A stretch of DNA of 32,752 nt from Longimicrobium sp. (GTDB lineage Bacteria; Gemmatimonadota; Gemmatimonadetes; Longimicrobiales; Longimicrobiaceae): assembly GCF_035474595.1 (NCBI RefSeq), contig NZ_DATIND010000045.1:1-32752 (forward strand), in the 5' to 3' direction. Below are positions 6,305 through 15,026 of the stretch, one piece after another (the stretch's first letter is position 1; each line of letters opens with the position of its first letter). The notes below the pieces were generated by a model that saw only the letters and a program-made list of their open reading frames with translations, ran no database searches and was not told the origin of the DNA. Both the position numbers and the translations under genes were made by a program.

Positions 6305-8926
6305 ATGTTCGATCGCACCTCGTCGCGCATGGCCCTGCTGGCCGCGGCGTTGCTGGCGGCCCGCCCCGCCCTTGCGCAGCAGGTCGCCGCCACCTCCGGG
6401 CAGCCCCCGGCGCGCGGCGCCACCGCCGGCTCGCCGCAGCGCACCCTGCGCGCCGCCGCCGCCACCGAGATCCACATGGACGGGAAGCTGGACGAGGCCG
6501 CCTGGGCCACGGCCGCCCCCGCCGGCGACTTCGTGCAGCAGTCGCCCAGCGACGGCAGCCCCGCCACGCTGCGCACCGAGGCGCGCGTGCTCTTCGACGG
6601 CGAGAACCTGTACGTGGGGATGCGGATGCACGACCCGCATCCCGACTCGATCATGGCGCAGCTCACCCGCCGCGACCAGGGCTCCGAGTCCGACGGCGCG
6701 CGGGTGTTCATCGACAGCTACAACGACAAGCGCACCGCCTTCGTCTTCGGCCTCAATCCCAAGGGCGTGAAGGAAGACTTCCTGCGCTACAACGACGGCG
6801 AGGGGATCGACTCGGACTGGGACGCGGTGTGGGACGGCGCCGCGCACGTGGACAGCGCCGGGTGGACCGCCGAGTTCCGCATCCCCCTCTCGCAGCTGCG
6901 CTTCAACGCCGCCGCGGTGAACGCGGGCGGGCGCTGGGGGCTGAACTTCCGCCGCTACCTGCCGCGCCGCGGCGAGGTGGACTTCTGGAGCCCCATCGCC
7001 GCCAACTCCAACGCCTTCGTCTCGCTCTTCGGCGAGCTGGACGGGCTGCAGGGCCTCAGGCAGGCGCACCGGCTGGAGGTGATGCCGTACGTGAGCAGCA
7101 AGCTGGACCACCTCCCCACCGCCGACCGCACCCACTTCCGGGGTGCCAGCACCTTCGCGGGGGGGATGGGCGCGGACCTGAAGGCCGGGCTTCCCGGCGG
7201 GCTGACCCTGTCGGCCACCATCAACCCCGACTTCGGGCAGGTGGAGGTGGACCCCGCGGTGGTGAACCTGTCGGCGTTCGAGACCTTCTTCCCCGAGCGG
7301 CGGCCGTTCTTCGTGGAGGGCGCCGACATCTTCCAGTTCGGCAACCTGAACACCTTCAACAGCTACGGCTTCACGCAGTTCTTCTACTCGCGCCGCATCG
7401 GCCGCTCGCCGCAGGGCGCCATCCGGCTGGACGACGTGGACGAGGAGCACGCCCCCGACGCGACGACGATCCTGGGCGCCGGCAAGGTGAGCGGGAAGAT
7501 CGGCGGGTGGTCGCTGGGCTTCATGGACGCGCTGACCAACCGCGAGAACGGCCAGTACCGCACCTCGGGCGGGGTGGACGGGCGCTACCCCGTGGAGCCG
7601 CTGACCAACTACTTCGTGGGGCGGGTGCGGCGCGACTTCCACAAGGGCGCCACGGTGGTGGGGGGGATGGTGACCGGGGTGGGGCGCGACCTGCGCGGCA
7701 ACGAGTTCGACCCCTTCCTGCGCTCGCGCGCGGCGATGTTCGGGCTCGACGGCTCGCACAGCTGGGGGAACCGCGACTGGACGCTCTCCGGCTACCTGGC
7801 GGGAACGCGGGTGAGCGGCTCGGCCGACGCCATCGCGCGGACGCAGCGGGCGGCGGCGCACTACTACAACCGGCCGGACGCCGACTACCTGACCTACGAC
7901 CCCACGCGCACCTCGCTGGACGGGCACGACGCTGGCTTGTCCCTCAGCCACAGCGGCAAGTGGGACATGTCGGCCACGTACGTGGAGGTGAGCCCGGGGT
8001 TCGAGACCAACGACATCGGGTTCATGAACCGGGGCGACTACCGCGCCTTCAGCACCTTCTACGGACAGCGCAACAACACGCTCACGCCCACCTTCCGCAA
8101 CCGCACCGCGTACATCTACCACAACGCGGCGTGGAACTTCGGCGGCGACGTGATCTACAACGGCGTGGGCACCGGGCTGCAGGCGCAGTGGAAGAACTTC
8201 TGGTACAGCCAGCTGAGCGGCACGGTGACGCTTCCCCGCTGGGACGACCGCTCCACGCGCGGCGGGCCGGCCATCCGCCGCGCCGGCGGGTGGACCGTGA
8301 ACGCCTACCAGAGCACCGACGGGCGCAAGCCGCTGTCGTTCGACCTGTCGGCGGGCCTGGGCGCCGACGGCGACGGCGGGTGGAGCCGCAACGCCGGCGT
8401 GAGCGCCACCTACCGCCCCACCTCGTCGGTGCGGGTGAGCGTGGGGCCCAGCCTGACGCGGTCGCGCAACCCCACGCAGTGGGTGGACACGCAGGAGGAC
8501 CCCACGGCCACGGCCACCTACGGCAACCGCTACATCTTCGCCACGGTGGACGCCACCGAGCTGGCCATGGACACGCGGCTGGACTGGACGTTCACGCCCA
8601 CGCTGTCGCTGCAGCTGTTCGCGCAGCCGTTCGTCTCGAGCAACGACTTCCACGGCTACCGCTCGCTGGCGCGGCCGCGCAGCTACGACTTCGACCCCTT
8701 CGCCACCACCTCGGACGACGACTTCACCTTCGCCTCACTGCGCGGCAACGCGGTGCTGCGCTGGGAGTACCGGCCGGGAAGCACGCTCTTCTTCGTGTGG
8801 CAGCAGGACCGCAACGGCGTGACCGACGAGGGCCAGTTCCGCCTGGGCGACGGGATCAGCAACGTGTTCGACCGCGGCTCGCGCAACGTCTTCCTGATCA
8901 AGGCCACCTACTGGCTGAACCGGTAG
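6305..8926 (+). CDS. DUF5916 outer-membrane protein with N-terminal CBM9-like domain
   Basis: 873 aa. A signal peptide (MFDRTSSRMALLAAALLAAR, cut after PALA) is followed by a carbohydrate-binding family 9-like domain. Its hallmarks are IHMDGKLDEAAWATA (about residues 57-71), LYVGMRMHDPHPDSI and WTAEFRIPLSQLRF. The remaining 600 residues are DUF5916, rich in aromatic-ended beta strands (NPDFGQVEVDPAVVNLSAFE, FFPERRPFFVEGADIF), and end in a hydrophobic strand, as expected for an outer-membrane barrel. The function of the family is unknown. GGAGA at 6291-6295 supports the start. The upstream operator resembles the one before blaI, so this is probably the target of that repressor. A strong hairpin follows the stop codon. 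Confidence 0.88.
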   Translation: MFDRTSSRMALLAAALLAARPALAQQVAATSGQPPARGATAGSPQRTLRAAAATEIHMDGKLDEAAWATAAPAGDFVQQSPSDGSPATLRTEARVLFDGENLYVGMRMHDPHPDSIMAQLTRRDQGSESDGARVFIDSYNDKRTAFVFGLNPKGVKEDFLRYNDGEGIDSDWDAVWDGAAHVDSAGWTAEFRIPLSQLRFNAAAVNAGGRWGLNFRRYLPRRGEVDFWSPIAANSNAFVSLFGELDGLQGLRQAHRLEVMPYVSSKLDHLPTADRTHFRGASTFAGGMGADLKAGLPGGLTLSATINPDFGQVEVDPAVVNLSAFETFFPERRPFFVEGADIFQFGNLNTFNSYGFTQFFYSRRIGRSPQGAIRLDDVDEEHAPDATTILGAGKVSGKIGGWSLGFMDALTNRENGQYRTSGGVDGRYPVEPLTNYFVGRVRRDFHKGATVVGGMVTGVGRDLRGNEFDPFLRSRAAMFGLDGSHSWGNRDWTLSGYLAGTRVSGSADAIARTQRAAAHYYNRPDADYLTYDPTRTSLDGHDAGLSLSHSGKWDMSATYVEVSPGFETNDIGFMNRGDYRAFSTFYGQRNNTLTPTFRNRTAYIYHNAAWNFGGDVIYNGVGTGLQAQWKNFWYSQLSGTVTLPRWDDRSTRGGPAIRRAGGWTVNAYQSTDGRKPLSFDLSAGLGADGDGGWSRNAGVSATYRPTSSVRVSVGPSLTRSRNPTQWVDTQEDPTATATYGNRYIFATVDATELAMDTRLDWTFTPTLSLQLFAQPFVSSNDFHGYRSLARPRSYDFDPFATTSDDDFTFASLRGNAVLRWEYRPGSTLFFVWQQDRNGVTDEGQFRLGDGISNVFDRGSRNVFLIKATYWLNR

Positions 8927-8951
8927 GGCGATCGGGAGACGGGAGATGACG

Positions 8952-8993
8952 AAGCCGCCCCGGAGAGCGAATCTCCGGGGCGGCTTTCGGTTT
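8952..8993 (+). terminator. Terminator after the DUF5916 gene
   Basis: A perfect 15-bp stem (AAGCCGCCCCGGAGA at 8952-8966 with 8972-8986), a GCGAA loop and a mixed T-rich tail ending at 8993. The tail is weak but the stem is unambiguous. Confidence 0.8.
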
Positions 8994-9053
8994 GGGAGAG
9001 TTGGGGATGATGATCGATGGCAGGCCGGAGAGGCTTAGGTGCGTTCCCGCGCC

Positions 9054-9246
9054 ATCGCTGCCCTCTCCCCGCGCCTTAGAGCGCTCGCCCTCTCCCGTTC
9101 CGGGCGAGGGGGGCTGTCCGGCATCGGCGCGGCCTGAAGCCTCTGGCCGCACCGATGCTTCGGTGTGGCGGTGATGGGTGCAGGCGACCTCTCCCGGTAC
9201 GGGACTGGTGGACGGCCTCGGCCGGCCGGAGAGGGCGCGATGCGGC
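9054..9246. repeat. CTCTCCCG palindrome pair, copy 1
   Basis: Two palindromes, one around CCCTCTCCCGTTCCGGG (9088-9111) and one at 9187-9209 (CTCTCCCGGTACGGGA core), lie about 75 nt apart. A conserved tail (GACGGCC..GGCCGGCCGGAGAGGG, then CGCGATG) follows the second. The same architecture recurs at 18392-18575. No gene is seen between 8994 and 9337, so this repeat accounts for most of that gap. Confidence 0.7.
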
Positions 9247-9337
9247 GTACGAGCACCCAACCTTCCCCCGCGCCCGGGTGTATCATCCTTCATCGGCCCC
9301 ATCATCCCACGACGTTGCCGCAGAACGACATACGCGC

Positions 9338-10321
9338 ATGATCCGAATCCCCCTGCTCTTCCTCATCTTGATCGCCGCAGCCACGATCTCGCTCCCCGCG
9401 CGGGCGGTCGCGCAGCACGAGCATGCGGCGATGGACGGCGGCCACGGCGCGCACGGTGCCGCGCCGCTGTCCGCGCGCGACTCGGCGGAGCTGGCCGCGC
9501 AGGTCCAGGCGGTGCGCGCGGCGACGGCGCGGTACCGCGACCACGCGAGCGCGGTGGCGGACGGATACCGGCGCTTCGGCCAGGAGTCGCCGCTGATGGG
9601 CGAGCACTGGTACCGGCCGGACCTGGTCGGGCGGCCGCTCGATCTCCAGCATCCGTCCACGCTGCAGTACGTGAACATCGGCGGGCGGAAGGTGCTCGCC
9701 GGCGTGGCCTACACCGTCTACCGCCGTCCGGGCGATCCCGTCCCCGCGGGGTTCGCCGGGAGCGCGGACGCGTGGCACACGCACGACATCGCGCACCTGG
9801 CCGACGCCGCCACCGAGGACCGGCCGCTGCTGCACGGCATCGTCCGGCGCCGCATCCGCAACGGGCGGGTGGGGCCGGAGGGGCGCACCCTGCTGACCAT
9901 GGTGCACGCGTGGGTGTGGCTCGACAACCCGGACGGAATGTTCGCGCAGGAGCATCGCGCACTGCCGTACCTGCGCGCCGGGCTCCCGTCCACGTGGGCG
10001 GCGGGCGCGGACGAGGCGGTGGCGCAGGGGATCGCGCTCCTCGCCCCCGGCGCATGCGCGGGCGAGGTGAGGCGCACCGGGCAGCTCGCCCGCACGGACG
10101 GCGCGCAGAACCGGATGCTGGCCTCCGCGTGCGAGCAGTCGGCGGCGCGGGTCCGCGCCGCGCTCGCCCGCCGCCGCGAGGCCGCCACGGTGAACGCCGC
10201 CGCCGCCCGCGCGTGGACCGGCTACGAGGCGGCGCACGACCGCATCCTCCGCGCGGACCAGCGCGCCCGCATGCAGCGCATTCTGGGCGCCGCGATGGAG
10301 CACGACATGATGGTGATGTAG
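9338..10321 (+). CDS. Exported protein of unknown function, His-rich, multi-domain helical
   Basis: 327 aa. ATG 9338 opens a signal peptide (MIRIPLLFLILIAAATISLP, cut near AVAQ), followed by a His-rich stretch (HEHAAMDGGHGAHG). The core reads like a widespread but unnamed class of secreted proteins. It has ADGYRRFGQESPLMGEHW, then QYVNIGGRKVLAGVAYTVYR, then WHTHDIAHL, and the conserved MVHAWVWLDNPDGMF. The C-terminal third is helical and Arg/Ala-rich and ends in HDMMVM. The histidines suggest metal binding, which is inference. It stands alone between repeat elements, so context gives no function. Existence as a gene is well supported by the signal peptide and the conserved-looking aromatic motifs. 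Confidence 0.8.
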   Translation: MIRIPLLFLILIAAATISLPARAVAQHEHAAMDGGHGAHGAAPLSARDSAELAAQVQAVRAATARYRDHASAVADGYRRFGQESPLMGEHWYRPDLVGRPLDLQHPSTLQYVNIGGRKVLAGVAYTVYRRPGDPVPAGFAGSADAWHTHDIAHLADAATEDRPLLHGIVRRRIRNGRVGPEGRTLLTMVHAWVWLDNPDGMFAQEHRALPYLRAGLPSTWAAGADEAVAQGIALLAPGACAGEVRRTGQLARTDGAQNRMLASACEQSAARVRAALARRREAATVNAAAARAWTGYEAAHDRILRADQRARMQRILGAAMEHDMMVM

Positions 10322-10332
10322 AAGAACGGCGG

Positions 10333-10388
10333 GTCACGCAGAGGCCGCGGAGGGCGCAGAGGAACTCATCGGAGTCCTCTGCGCCCTC
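10333..10388. repeat. Inverted repeat in a convergent gap (CGCAGAGG family), likely bidirectional terminator
   Basis: After TCACGCAGAGGCCGCG, a near-perfect foldback runs from GAGGGCGCAGAGGA (10350-10363) to TCCTCTGCGCCCTC (10375-10388), with an inner CTC/GAG and loop ATCG. The left arm has a 9-nt periodic CGCAGAGG/CGCGGAGG pattern. It lies between two genes that converge and resembles the element at 1899-1948. Confidence 0.65.
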
Positions 10389-10437
10389 TGTTCGGGATCA
10401 ATCGTGCGATTTCGGCAGCGCACGTGCGACCTCACCT

Positions 10438-10502
10438 GTAGATCCTTCGGCCTGCAACCGCTCGTGCGGGGGTGACTTCGGTGTGGCCGGCCTCAGGATG
10501 AC
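10438..10502. repeat. ATCCTTCGG / CAGGATGAC dispersed-type inverted element
   Basis: GATCCTTCGGCC (10441-10452) and GGCCTCAGGATGAC (10489-10502) form an imperfect inverted pair (ATCCT with AGGAT, GGCC with GGCC, matched internal loops). Elements opening with GTCATCCTGAG and closing with CGAAGGATC are common in environmental bacterial genomes; that comparison is from memory. It lies downstream of the RND gene. Confidence 0.5.
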
Positions 10503-10552
10503 GTCTCTCCGTGTCCGTCATGCACAGGTGATTGCCGGACCCGGTATGCGGT

Positions 10553-13500
10553 TCAGGATGCCGGGACCGGCGGGGAGATCGGCGGGACGCGCATTGTCGC
10601 CGTCGCGGCCAGCTTGGCCAGGCGGCGGCGCTCGGGGCCGCGCTCGAAGAGGAGGTAGAGCGCGGGCGTCACCGTCAGCACCAGAATCGTGGAACTGGCG
10701 AGGCCGCCCAGGAGCGAGAAGCCGAGCGCGTTCCAGATGTTCGCGTCCGCCGCCTTGCTGAACAGGACGAGCGGAAGGAGGCCGATGACGGTGACCGAGC
10801 TGGTCATCAGGATCGGCCGCACGCGCTCCAGCGTTCCCTGCACGATCGCGTCGTGGAGCGCGACTCCGTCGTGGCGCCGCACCTGGTTCACCCGGTCGAT
10901 CAGCAGCACCGCGTTGTTCACCACCACACCGCCCATCATGACCACCCCGATGAACGCCTCGCGGGTGAAGCTGGCGTTGGTGAAGAAGTAGATGAGGAAG
11001 ACGCCGATCAGCGCCATCGGCACCGTCAGCAGCACGCACATCGGCTGGCGCACGGACTCGAACAGTCCCGCGCACACCATGAAGACGAGGACGAGGGAGA
11101 AGGCCAGCACGCCGTAGATCTGCCCCTTCTCGTCATCCCCCCACTTCCACTCCTTCTTCCCCACCAGCTGGTAGCCGGCGGGAAGGCGCGTGGAGCGGAT
11201 CACCGCCTCCTGCACGCGGTCGCCCAGCCTGGCCGGGCCGCGGAACTCGTACGCCACCGTGCGCTGGTACTGCTGGTCCTCGCGGAGGATGCGGGCCAGC
11301 ACCTCGCGCTCGCCCAGCGTGGCCACCTCGCCCAGCCGCACCGGCTCGCCGCCGGGCGCGGGGATGGTGAGCGCCTCCAGCTGCCGCAGCTCCAGCGTGC
11401 GGCTCCCCGCCAGCTGAACGGAGAAGGTCATCTCCTCGTCGCCCACGCGCACGAAGCTGCGGCGCTCGTCGCGCCCCACCGCGGCGGCCACGCGCCGGAC
11501 CACGGCCTGTGCGGTCAGCGCGTGCATCGCCAGCCGCTGCCGGTCGATGCGCACCACCACCTCGGTCGCCCGGTCGTGCTCGAACCACTGGCCGCTGGCG
11601 TTGGTGTCCACCTCCCGGATGCGCGAGAAGCGCTTCAGCCGCTCGCCCAGGTCCTCGGCGATGGAGCGCACCTGCTCGTAGTTGTAGCCCAGCACGCGGA
11701 TGGTGTAGTTGGGCGGCGACCCGCCCCCGCCGTAGAACGACGGCCCGTACCCGTACACCCGCACCTCGCTGCCGCCGAAGAGGTGGCTGTACGCCTCCAT
11801 CTGCTCCTTGATGGCCAGCGGGATCGCCGTCGCCTGCAGCGAATCCGGGAAGTCCACGCGGATGTCCGCGGCCTCGGGGTACACGCGGGTGGTGAAACGC
11901 GCCACCTCGGGCATCTCCCCCAGCTTTTGCTCGAACTGCCGCGCCAGCGCGTCGGTGTTGGCCAGTTCCTCGCCGCGCGGCTGCTCCACCTGGATGCGGA
12001 TGTACGAGTCCTCGTCCCACCACGGCCGCCACAGGGTGCCGCGGGTGACGTACTTCTGGAACAGGAACCCCGACCCCGCCAGCATCACCACGGGAACGGC
12101 GACGGCGACCCACGGGCGGCGCAGGGTGAAGCGCACCATCGACCCGTACACGCGCGTGTACCACGGCGGCCGCCCGTCCGCGCGCCGGTGCAGCACCAGC
12201 GCGCGCCGCCCCAGCAGCCGCGACGCCAGGGCCGGCGTGAACGAGAACGCGGCGGCGAGCGAGGCCAGGTTCGTCAGCCCCACCACGATGGCCAGCGGAA
12301 CGTAGAAGAGCCGGACCTCGCCCTGCAGGTAGATGAAGGGAACGAAGACGATGACGTTCGTCGCCGTCGCGGCGAGGACGGGGAGGACGACCTCCCGGGC
12401 GCCGCGCTCGGCGGCCGCGGCGGGATCTTCCCCCGGGCGGGCGCGGCGATAGATGTTCTCCAGCACGACCACGGCGTTGTCGATCACCACGCCGAAGCCC
12501 ATCGCCAGCCCCATCAGCGTGAGCACGTTCAGCGTCAGCCCGCCGAAATAGATCAGGTTCAGGGTGATGAGCACCGCGAAGGCGATGCTGCTGAACACGA
12601 TTATCGCCGAGCGGAAGGAGCGCAGGAAGGCGAAGAGGACGATGAAGACGACGAGCGCCGACGAGAGCGCGCGCCAGCGCAGGTCGGTGAGCTGCGCGCG
12701 CACCGCGCGGCTCTCGTCCTCGTCCAGGATCAGCCGCGCGCCGGGAAGGAGGCTCCCCCTCGTCTCCCGCAGCCGCGCCTTCACCCGATCGGCGACGGAG
12801 ACGACGTTCGTCCCCACCTCCTTGAAGACCTGGAAGGATACGGCGGGCTGCCCGTCGATGCGGTAGAGCTGCGACGGATCGTCGTAGGTGTCGCGCACCT
12901 CGGCCACGTCGCGCAGCCGCACGATCCGCCCGCGGTCCGACAGCAGCGGCATCGCCCGCACGTCGTCGACCCCGGCGGGGCGCTCGCGGATGGCGACGGT
13001 GTACAGCATCCCCCCCCGCCGTACCGCGCCGGCCTCGCGCACGTACTCCATCCCCGCCACCCGCGCGCGGACGTCCTCGGGGTCCAGGCCCAGGGCGAGG
13101 ATCTTCGGCTCGCTGAGCTCCACCTCCAGCACGCGGTCGCGCCCGCCCCAGGCGCGCACGTCGGCCACGCCGGCCAGCTGGCGCAGGTCGGGGGCGACCT
13201 GCTCGTCCACGTGGCGGCGCAGCGCCTGGGCGGTGTAGGGGCCGGTGATGGTGTAGAGGAGGAAGGGCTTGCGCTGCTTCTCGAACTCGGGCGGAACGTA
13301 CGGCTCCACCCGGGGATGCAGCGCGCCGCGCGGGAGCTGCTCCTCGAGCGCGGCCAGGCGCTCGGATAGGTCGAGCCGCGCGAAGTCCATGTCCGTCCCG
13401 CGCGCGAACTGCACGTCCACGGTGGACACGCCGGCGCCGTTCCGCTCCTCGGAGACGGACTCGACCTTCTCCACCCCGCGCACCTGCTGCACCGCCGCCT

Positions 13501-13696
13501 CGACGGGCGAGGTGAGGAACGCCTCGGTCTGCTCCGGGCTGGAGCCGCGCCAGGTGGAGGTCACGCGCAGCCGCGGCAGCTCGGTCGCCGGAAGCAGCTC
13601 CACCGGCATCTTCACCCAGCTGGCGACGCCCAGGAGGGCGAGGCCCGCGTACCCCATCGCCACGGCCACGGGGCGGCGGATGGAGAAGCGGATCAC
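10553..13696 (-). CDS. RND-family efflux transporter permease (second pump)
   Basis: 1047 aa, full length for the family. An N-terminal membrane anchor (IRRPVAVAMGYAGLALLGV) precedes the pore domains. The fourth membrane helix carries GVVIDNAVVVLENIYRRA and the tenth VVMMGGVVVNNAVLLIDRVN, so the canonical lysine of AcrB-type pumps is replaced by asparagine, as in many heavy-metal/HAE-4-like and SwrC-like relatives. A proton-driven exporter of the inner membrane is expected; the substrate is unknown. The GTG start overlaps the stop of the upstream propeller gene by four bases (GTGA), indicating translational coupling. The adaptor gene lies upstream in the same direction. No TolC-like gene is present. 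Confidence 0.92.
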   Translation of the reverse strand: MIRFSIRRPVAVAMGYAGLALLGVASWVKMPVELLPATELPRLRVTSTWRGSSPEQTEAFLTSPVEAAVQQVRGVEKVESVSEERNGAGVSTVDVQFARGTDMDFARLDLSERLAALEEQLPRGALHPRVEPYVPPEFEKQRKPFLLYTITGPYTAQALRRHVDEQVAPDLRQLAGVADVRAWGGRDRVLEVELSEPKILALGLDPEDVRARVAGMEYVREAGAVRRGGMLYTVAIRERPAGVDDVRAMPLLSDRGRIVRLRDVAEVRDTYDDPSQLYRIDGQPAVSFQVFKEVGTNVVSVADRVKARLRETRGSLLPGARLILDEDESRAVRAQLTDLRWRALSSALVVFIVLFAFLRSFRSAIIVFSSIAFAVLITLNLIYFGGLTLNVLTLMGLAMGFGVVIDNAVVVLENIYRRARPGEDPAAAAERGAREVVLPVLAATATNVIVFVPFIYLQGEVRLFYVPLAIVVGLTNLASLAAAFSFTPALASRLLGRRALVLHRRADGRPPWYTRVYGSMVRFTLRRPWVAVAVPVVMLAGSGFLFQKYVTRGTLWRPWWDEDSYIRIQVEQPRGEELANTDALARQFEQKLGEMPEVARFTTRVYPEAADIRVDFPDSLQATAIPLAIKEQMEAYSHLFGGSEVRVYGYGPSFYGGGGSPPNYTIRVLGYNYEQVRSIAEDLGERLKRFSRIREVDTNASGQWFEHDRATEVVVRIDRQRLAMHALTAQAVVRRVAAAVGRDERRSFVRVGDEEMTFSVQLAGSRTLELRQLEALTIPAPGGEPVRLGEVATLGEREVLARILREDQQYQRTVAYEFRGPARLGDRVQEAVIRSTRLPAGYQLVGKKEWKWGDDEKGQIYGVLAFSLVLVFMVCAGLFESVRQPMCVLLTVPMALIGVFLIYFFTNASFTREAFIGVVMMGGVVVNNAVLLIDRVNQVRRHDGVALHDAIVQGTLERVRPILMTSSVTVIGLLPLVLFSKAADANIWNALGFSLLGGLASSTILVLTVTPALYLLFERGPERRRLAKLAATATMRVPPISPPVPAS

Positions 13697-14847
13697 GGCG
13701 CCGCCTTCCGGGCCCGCCCGGCGACGGCGGTGACCTCGTGCAGCGAGAAGCCGATGGCGTACGCGGCCAGCCAATAAGCCCCGAGGCCGGGGCGCCGCTC
13801 CAGCGCGAAGAGGACCCCGCGGTCGAACGCGAAGTCCAGCCACGGCGCGTCGAAGTCTACCCGGCCCAGGTACACGCCCTCGGCGGAGAGCACGTCCACG
13901 CGCGTCCCCACACCGTCCGGGGCCACGCTCCACACCGCGAAGCGCCGCCCCGCCTCGTCGTAGCGGACGCCGCGCACCGGCCGCATCGCATCGTTCACCG
14001 CCTTCACCGAGTCGATCAGCGCGGGCGGCGTCTCCTCGCCCGCCAGCGCGTACTCGCCCAGCCGCGCCTGCAGGCGGCCGGCGAGGGGGCCGTCCACGCC
14101 GGACGCGGAGCGGTCGATGTCCACGCGGCGCGTGCGGCGGCCGTTCGCGTCGACCACGCGGAAGGCGGGGAGATAGCAGGAAGACTGGATCAGGCGCCGG
14201 CCGCCGGAGACGCGGGCGCATCCGGACGCCTTCGGATCGGCGGGGGCGGGGGGGAGGCTCAGCGTGGCGTCGCGGGCCGGCTCCTCGCCGACGACCCGCC
14301 AGTCGAGCGCGCCCTCGCCGCGGTCGGTGACGGCGAAGCGGCGGTTCCCCACGGCCACGACGGCGGCCGACGGGCTGGCCGCCACGCTCCGGCGCTCGGG
14401 CCCGAACTCCTCGGTGATGAAGATCTGCTCGTACGAGGTGTCGGCCACGGCCAGCAGCCCGCCGGACCAGGCGATCCCCGTGGGTCCGCGGAAGGAGACG
14501 TAGCGGTCGGCGCGCGGCCCCATCAGCCCGCTGCGCAGCACCGTGTGGATGGCGCGGGCGCGCGGGTCCAGCACGAACACCCGCTCGGGAGAGAGGGCGA
14601 TGCGGATCGGCTCCTCCCAGTCCGCGCCCTGCGCCGTCCAGAGCCGGTCCACCCGCGCCGAGTCGAGCGGGTAGACGGGGCGGTCGGGGTTCGCCACGCT
14701 GTCGCGCGCGGCGACGAGTTCCACCTCGCCTACCAGCCCGGCCCGCAGCCCCTCGATCGCCGCGCCCTCCGCGCCCTCGCGGGGAGGACGGGGAGCGGGG
14801 GAGCACCCGCCCGCGGCGAAGACGATCATCGCGAGGGCGGCGAGCAC
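13693..14847 (-). CDS. 6-bladed beta-propeller (NHL-like) putative lipoprotein within the RND operon
   Basis: 384 aa from GTG 14847, chosen because it opens a hydrophobic signal ending in AAGGC, a plausible though imperfect lipobox, and is preceded by GGAAGGGC. The body shows repeated propeller-blade motifs: RVFVLDPRARAIHTV, GIAWSGGLLAVADTSYEQIF, RRFAVTDRGEGALDW, FRVVDANGRRTRRVDI and VDVLSAEGVYLGRVDF. Such propellers usually bind ligands or partners rather than catalyse. The stop codon overlaps the start of the second RND pump (GTGA), so the two are made together. It could be a periplasmic accessory of that pump. A longer start farther upstream would give an implausibly long signal region. 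The propeller class is fairly sure; the role is not. Confidence 0.75.
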   Translation of the reverse strand: MLAALAMIVFAAGGCSPAPRPPREGAEGAAIEGLRAGLVGEVELVAARDSVANPDRPVYPLDSARVDRLWTAQGADWEEPIRIALSPERVFVLDPRARAIHTVLRSGLMGPRADRYVSFRGPTGIAWSGGLLAVADTSYEQIFITEEFGPERRSVAASPSAAVVAVGNRRFAVTDRGEGALDWRVVGEEPARDATLSLPPAPADPKASGCARVSGGRRLIQSSCYLPAFRVVDANGRRTRRVDIDRSASGVDGPLAGRLQARLGEYALAGEETPPALIDSVKAVNDAMRPVRGVRYDEAGRRFAVWSVAPDGVGTRVDVLSAEGVYLGRVDFDAPWLDFAFDRGVLFALERRPGLGAYWLAAYAIGFSLHEVTAVAGRARKAAP

Positions 14848-14929
14848 GCCCTTCCGTCCCCGCGTGGAAGGAGACGGCGAGCCGTGGAGGGCTCGGCATG
14901 CGATGAGTATCCGAATTTTTTTCTCGGAG

Positions 14930-14965
14930 GGTGATTCCCCGGCGCGCGGGTGCCGGGCGATCACC
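14930..14965. repeat. Imperfect inverted repeat between RND1 and the propeller gene
   Basis: GGTGAT (14930-14935) and ATCACC (14960-14965) enclose a second arm pair CCCGGC/GCCGGG. A run of seven T bases (14915-14921 region) lies to the left on the plus strand, that is, downstream of the hairpin on the minus strand it reads as A. It is therefore not a terminator for the operon, but may fold in the leader of the propeller gene. Confidence 0.4.
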
Positions 14966-15026
14966 ATCCTCGATGACGCAGTTAAGACAGCAGGGATCGA
15001 TCGGGGGGTTCGGGCGCGCGACGGCA

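Noticed and set aside
14930-14965. Terminator after RND1
   Set aside because: On the minus strand the hairpin is followed by an A run rather than a T run, so it does not fit a Rho-independent terminator for this operon.
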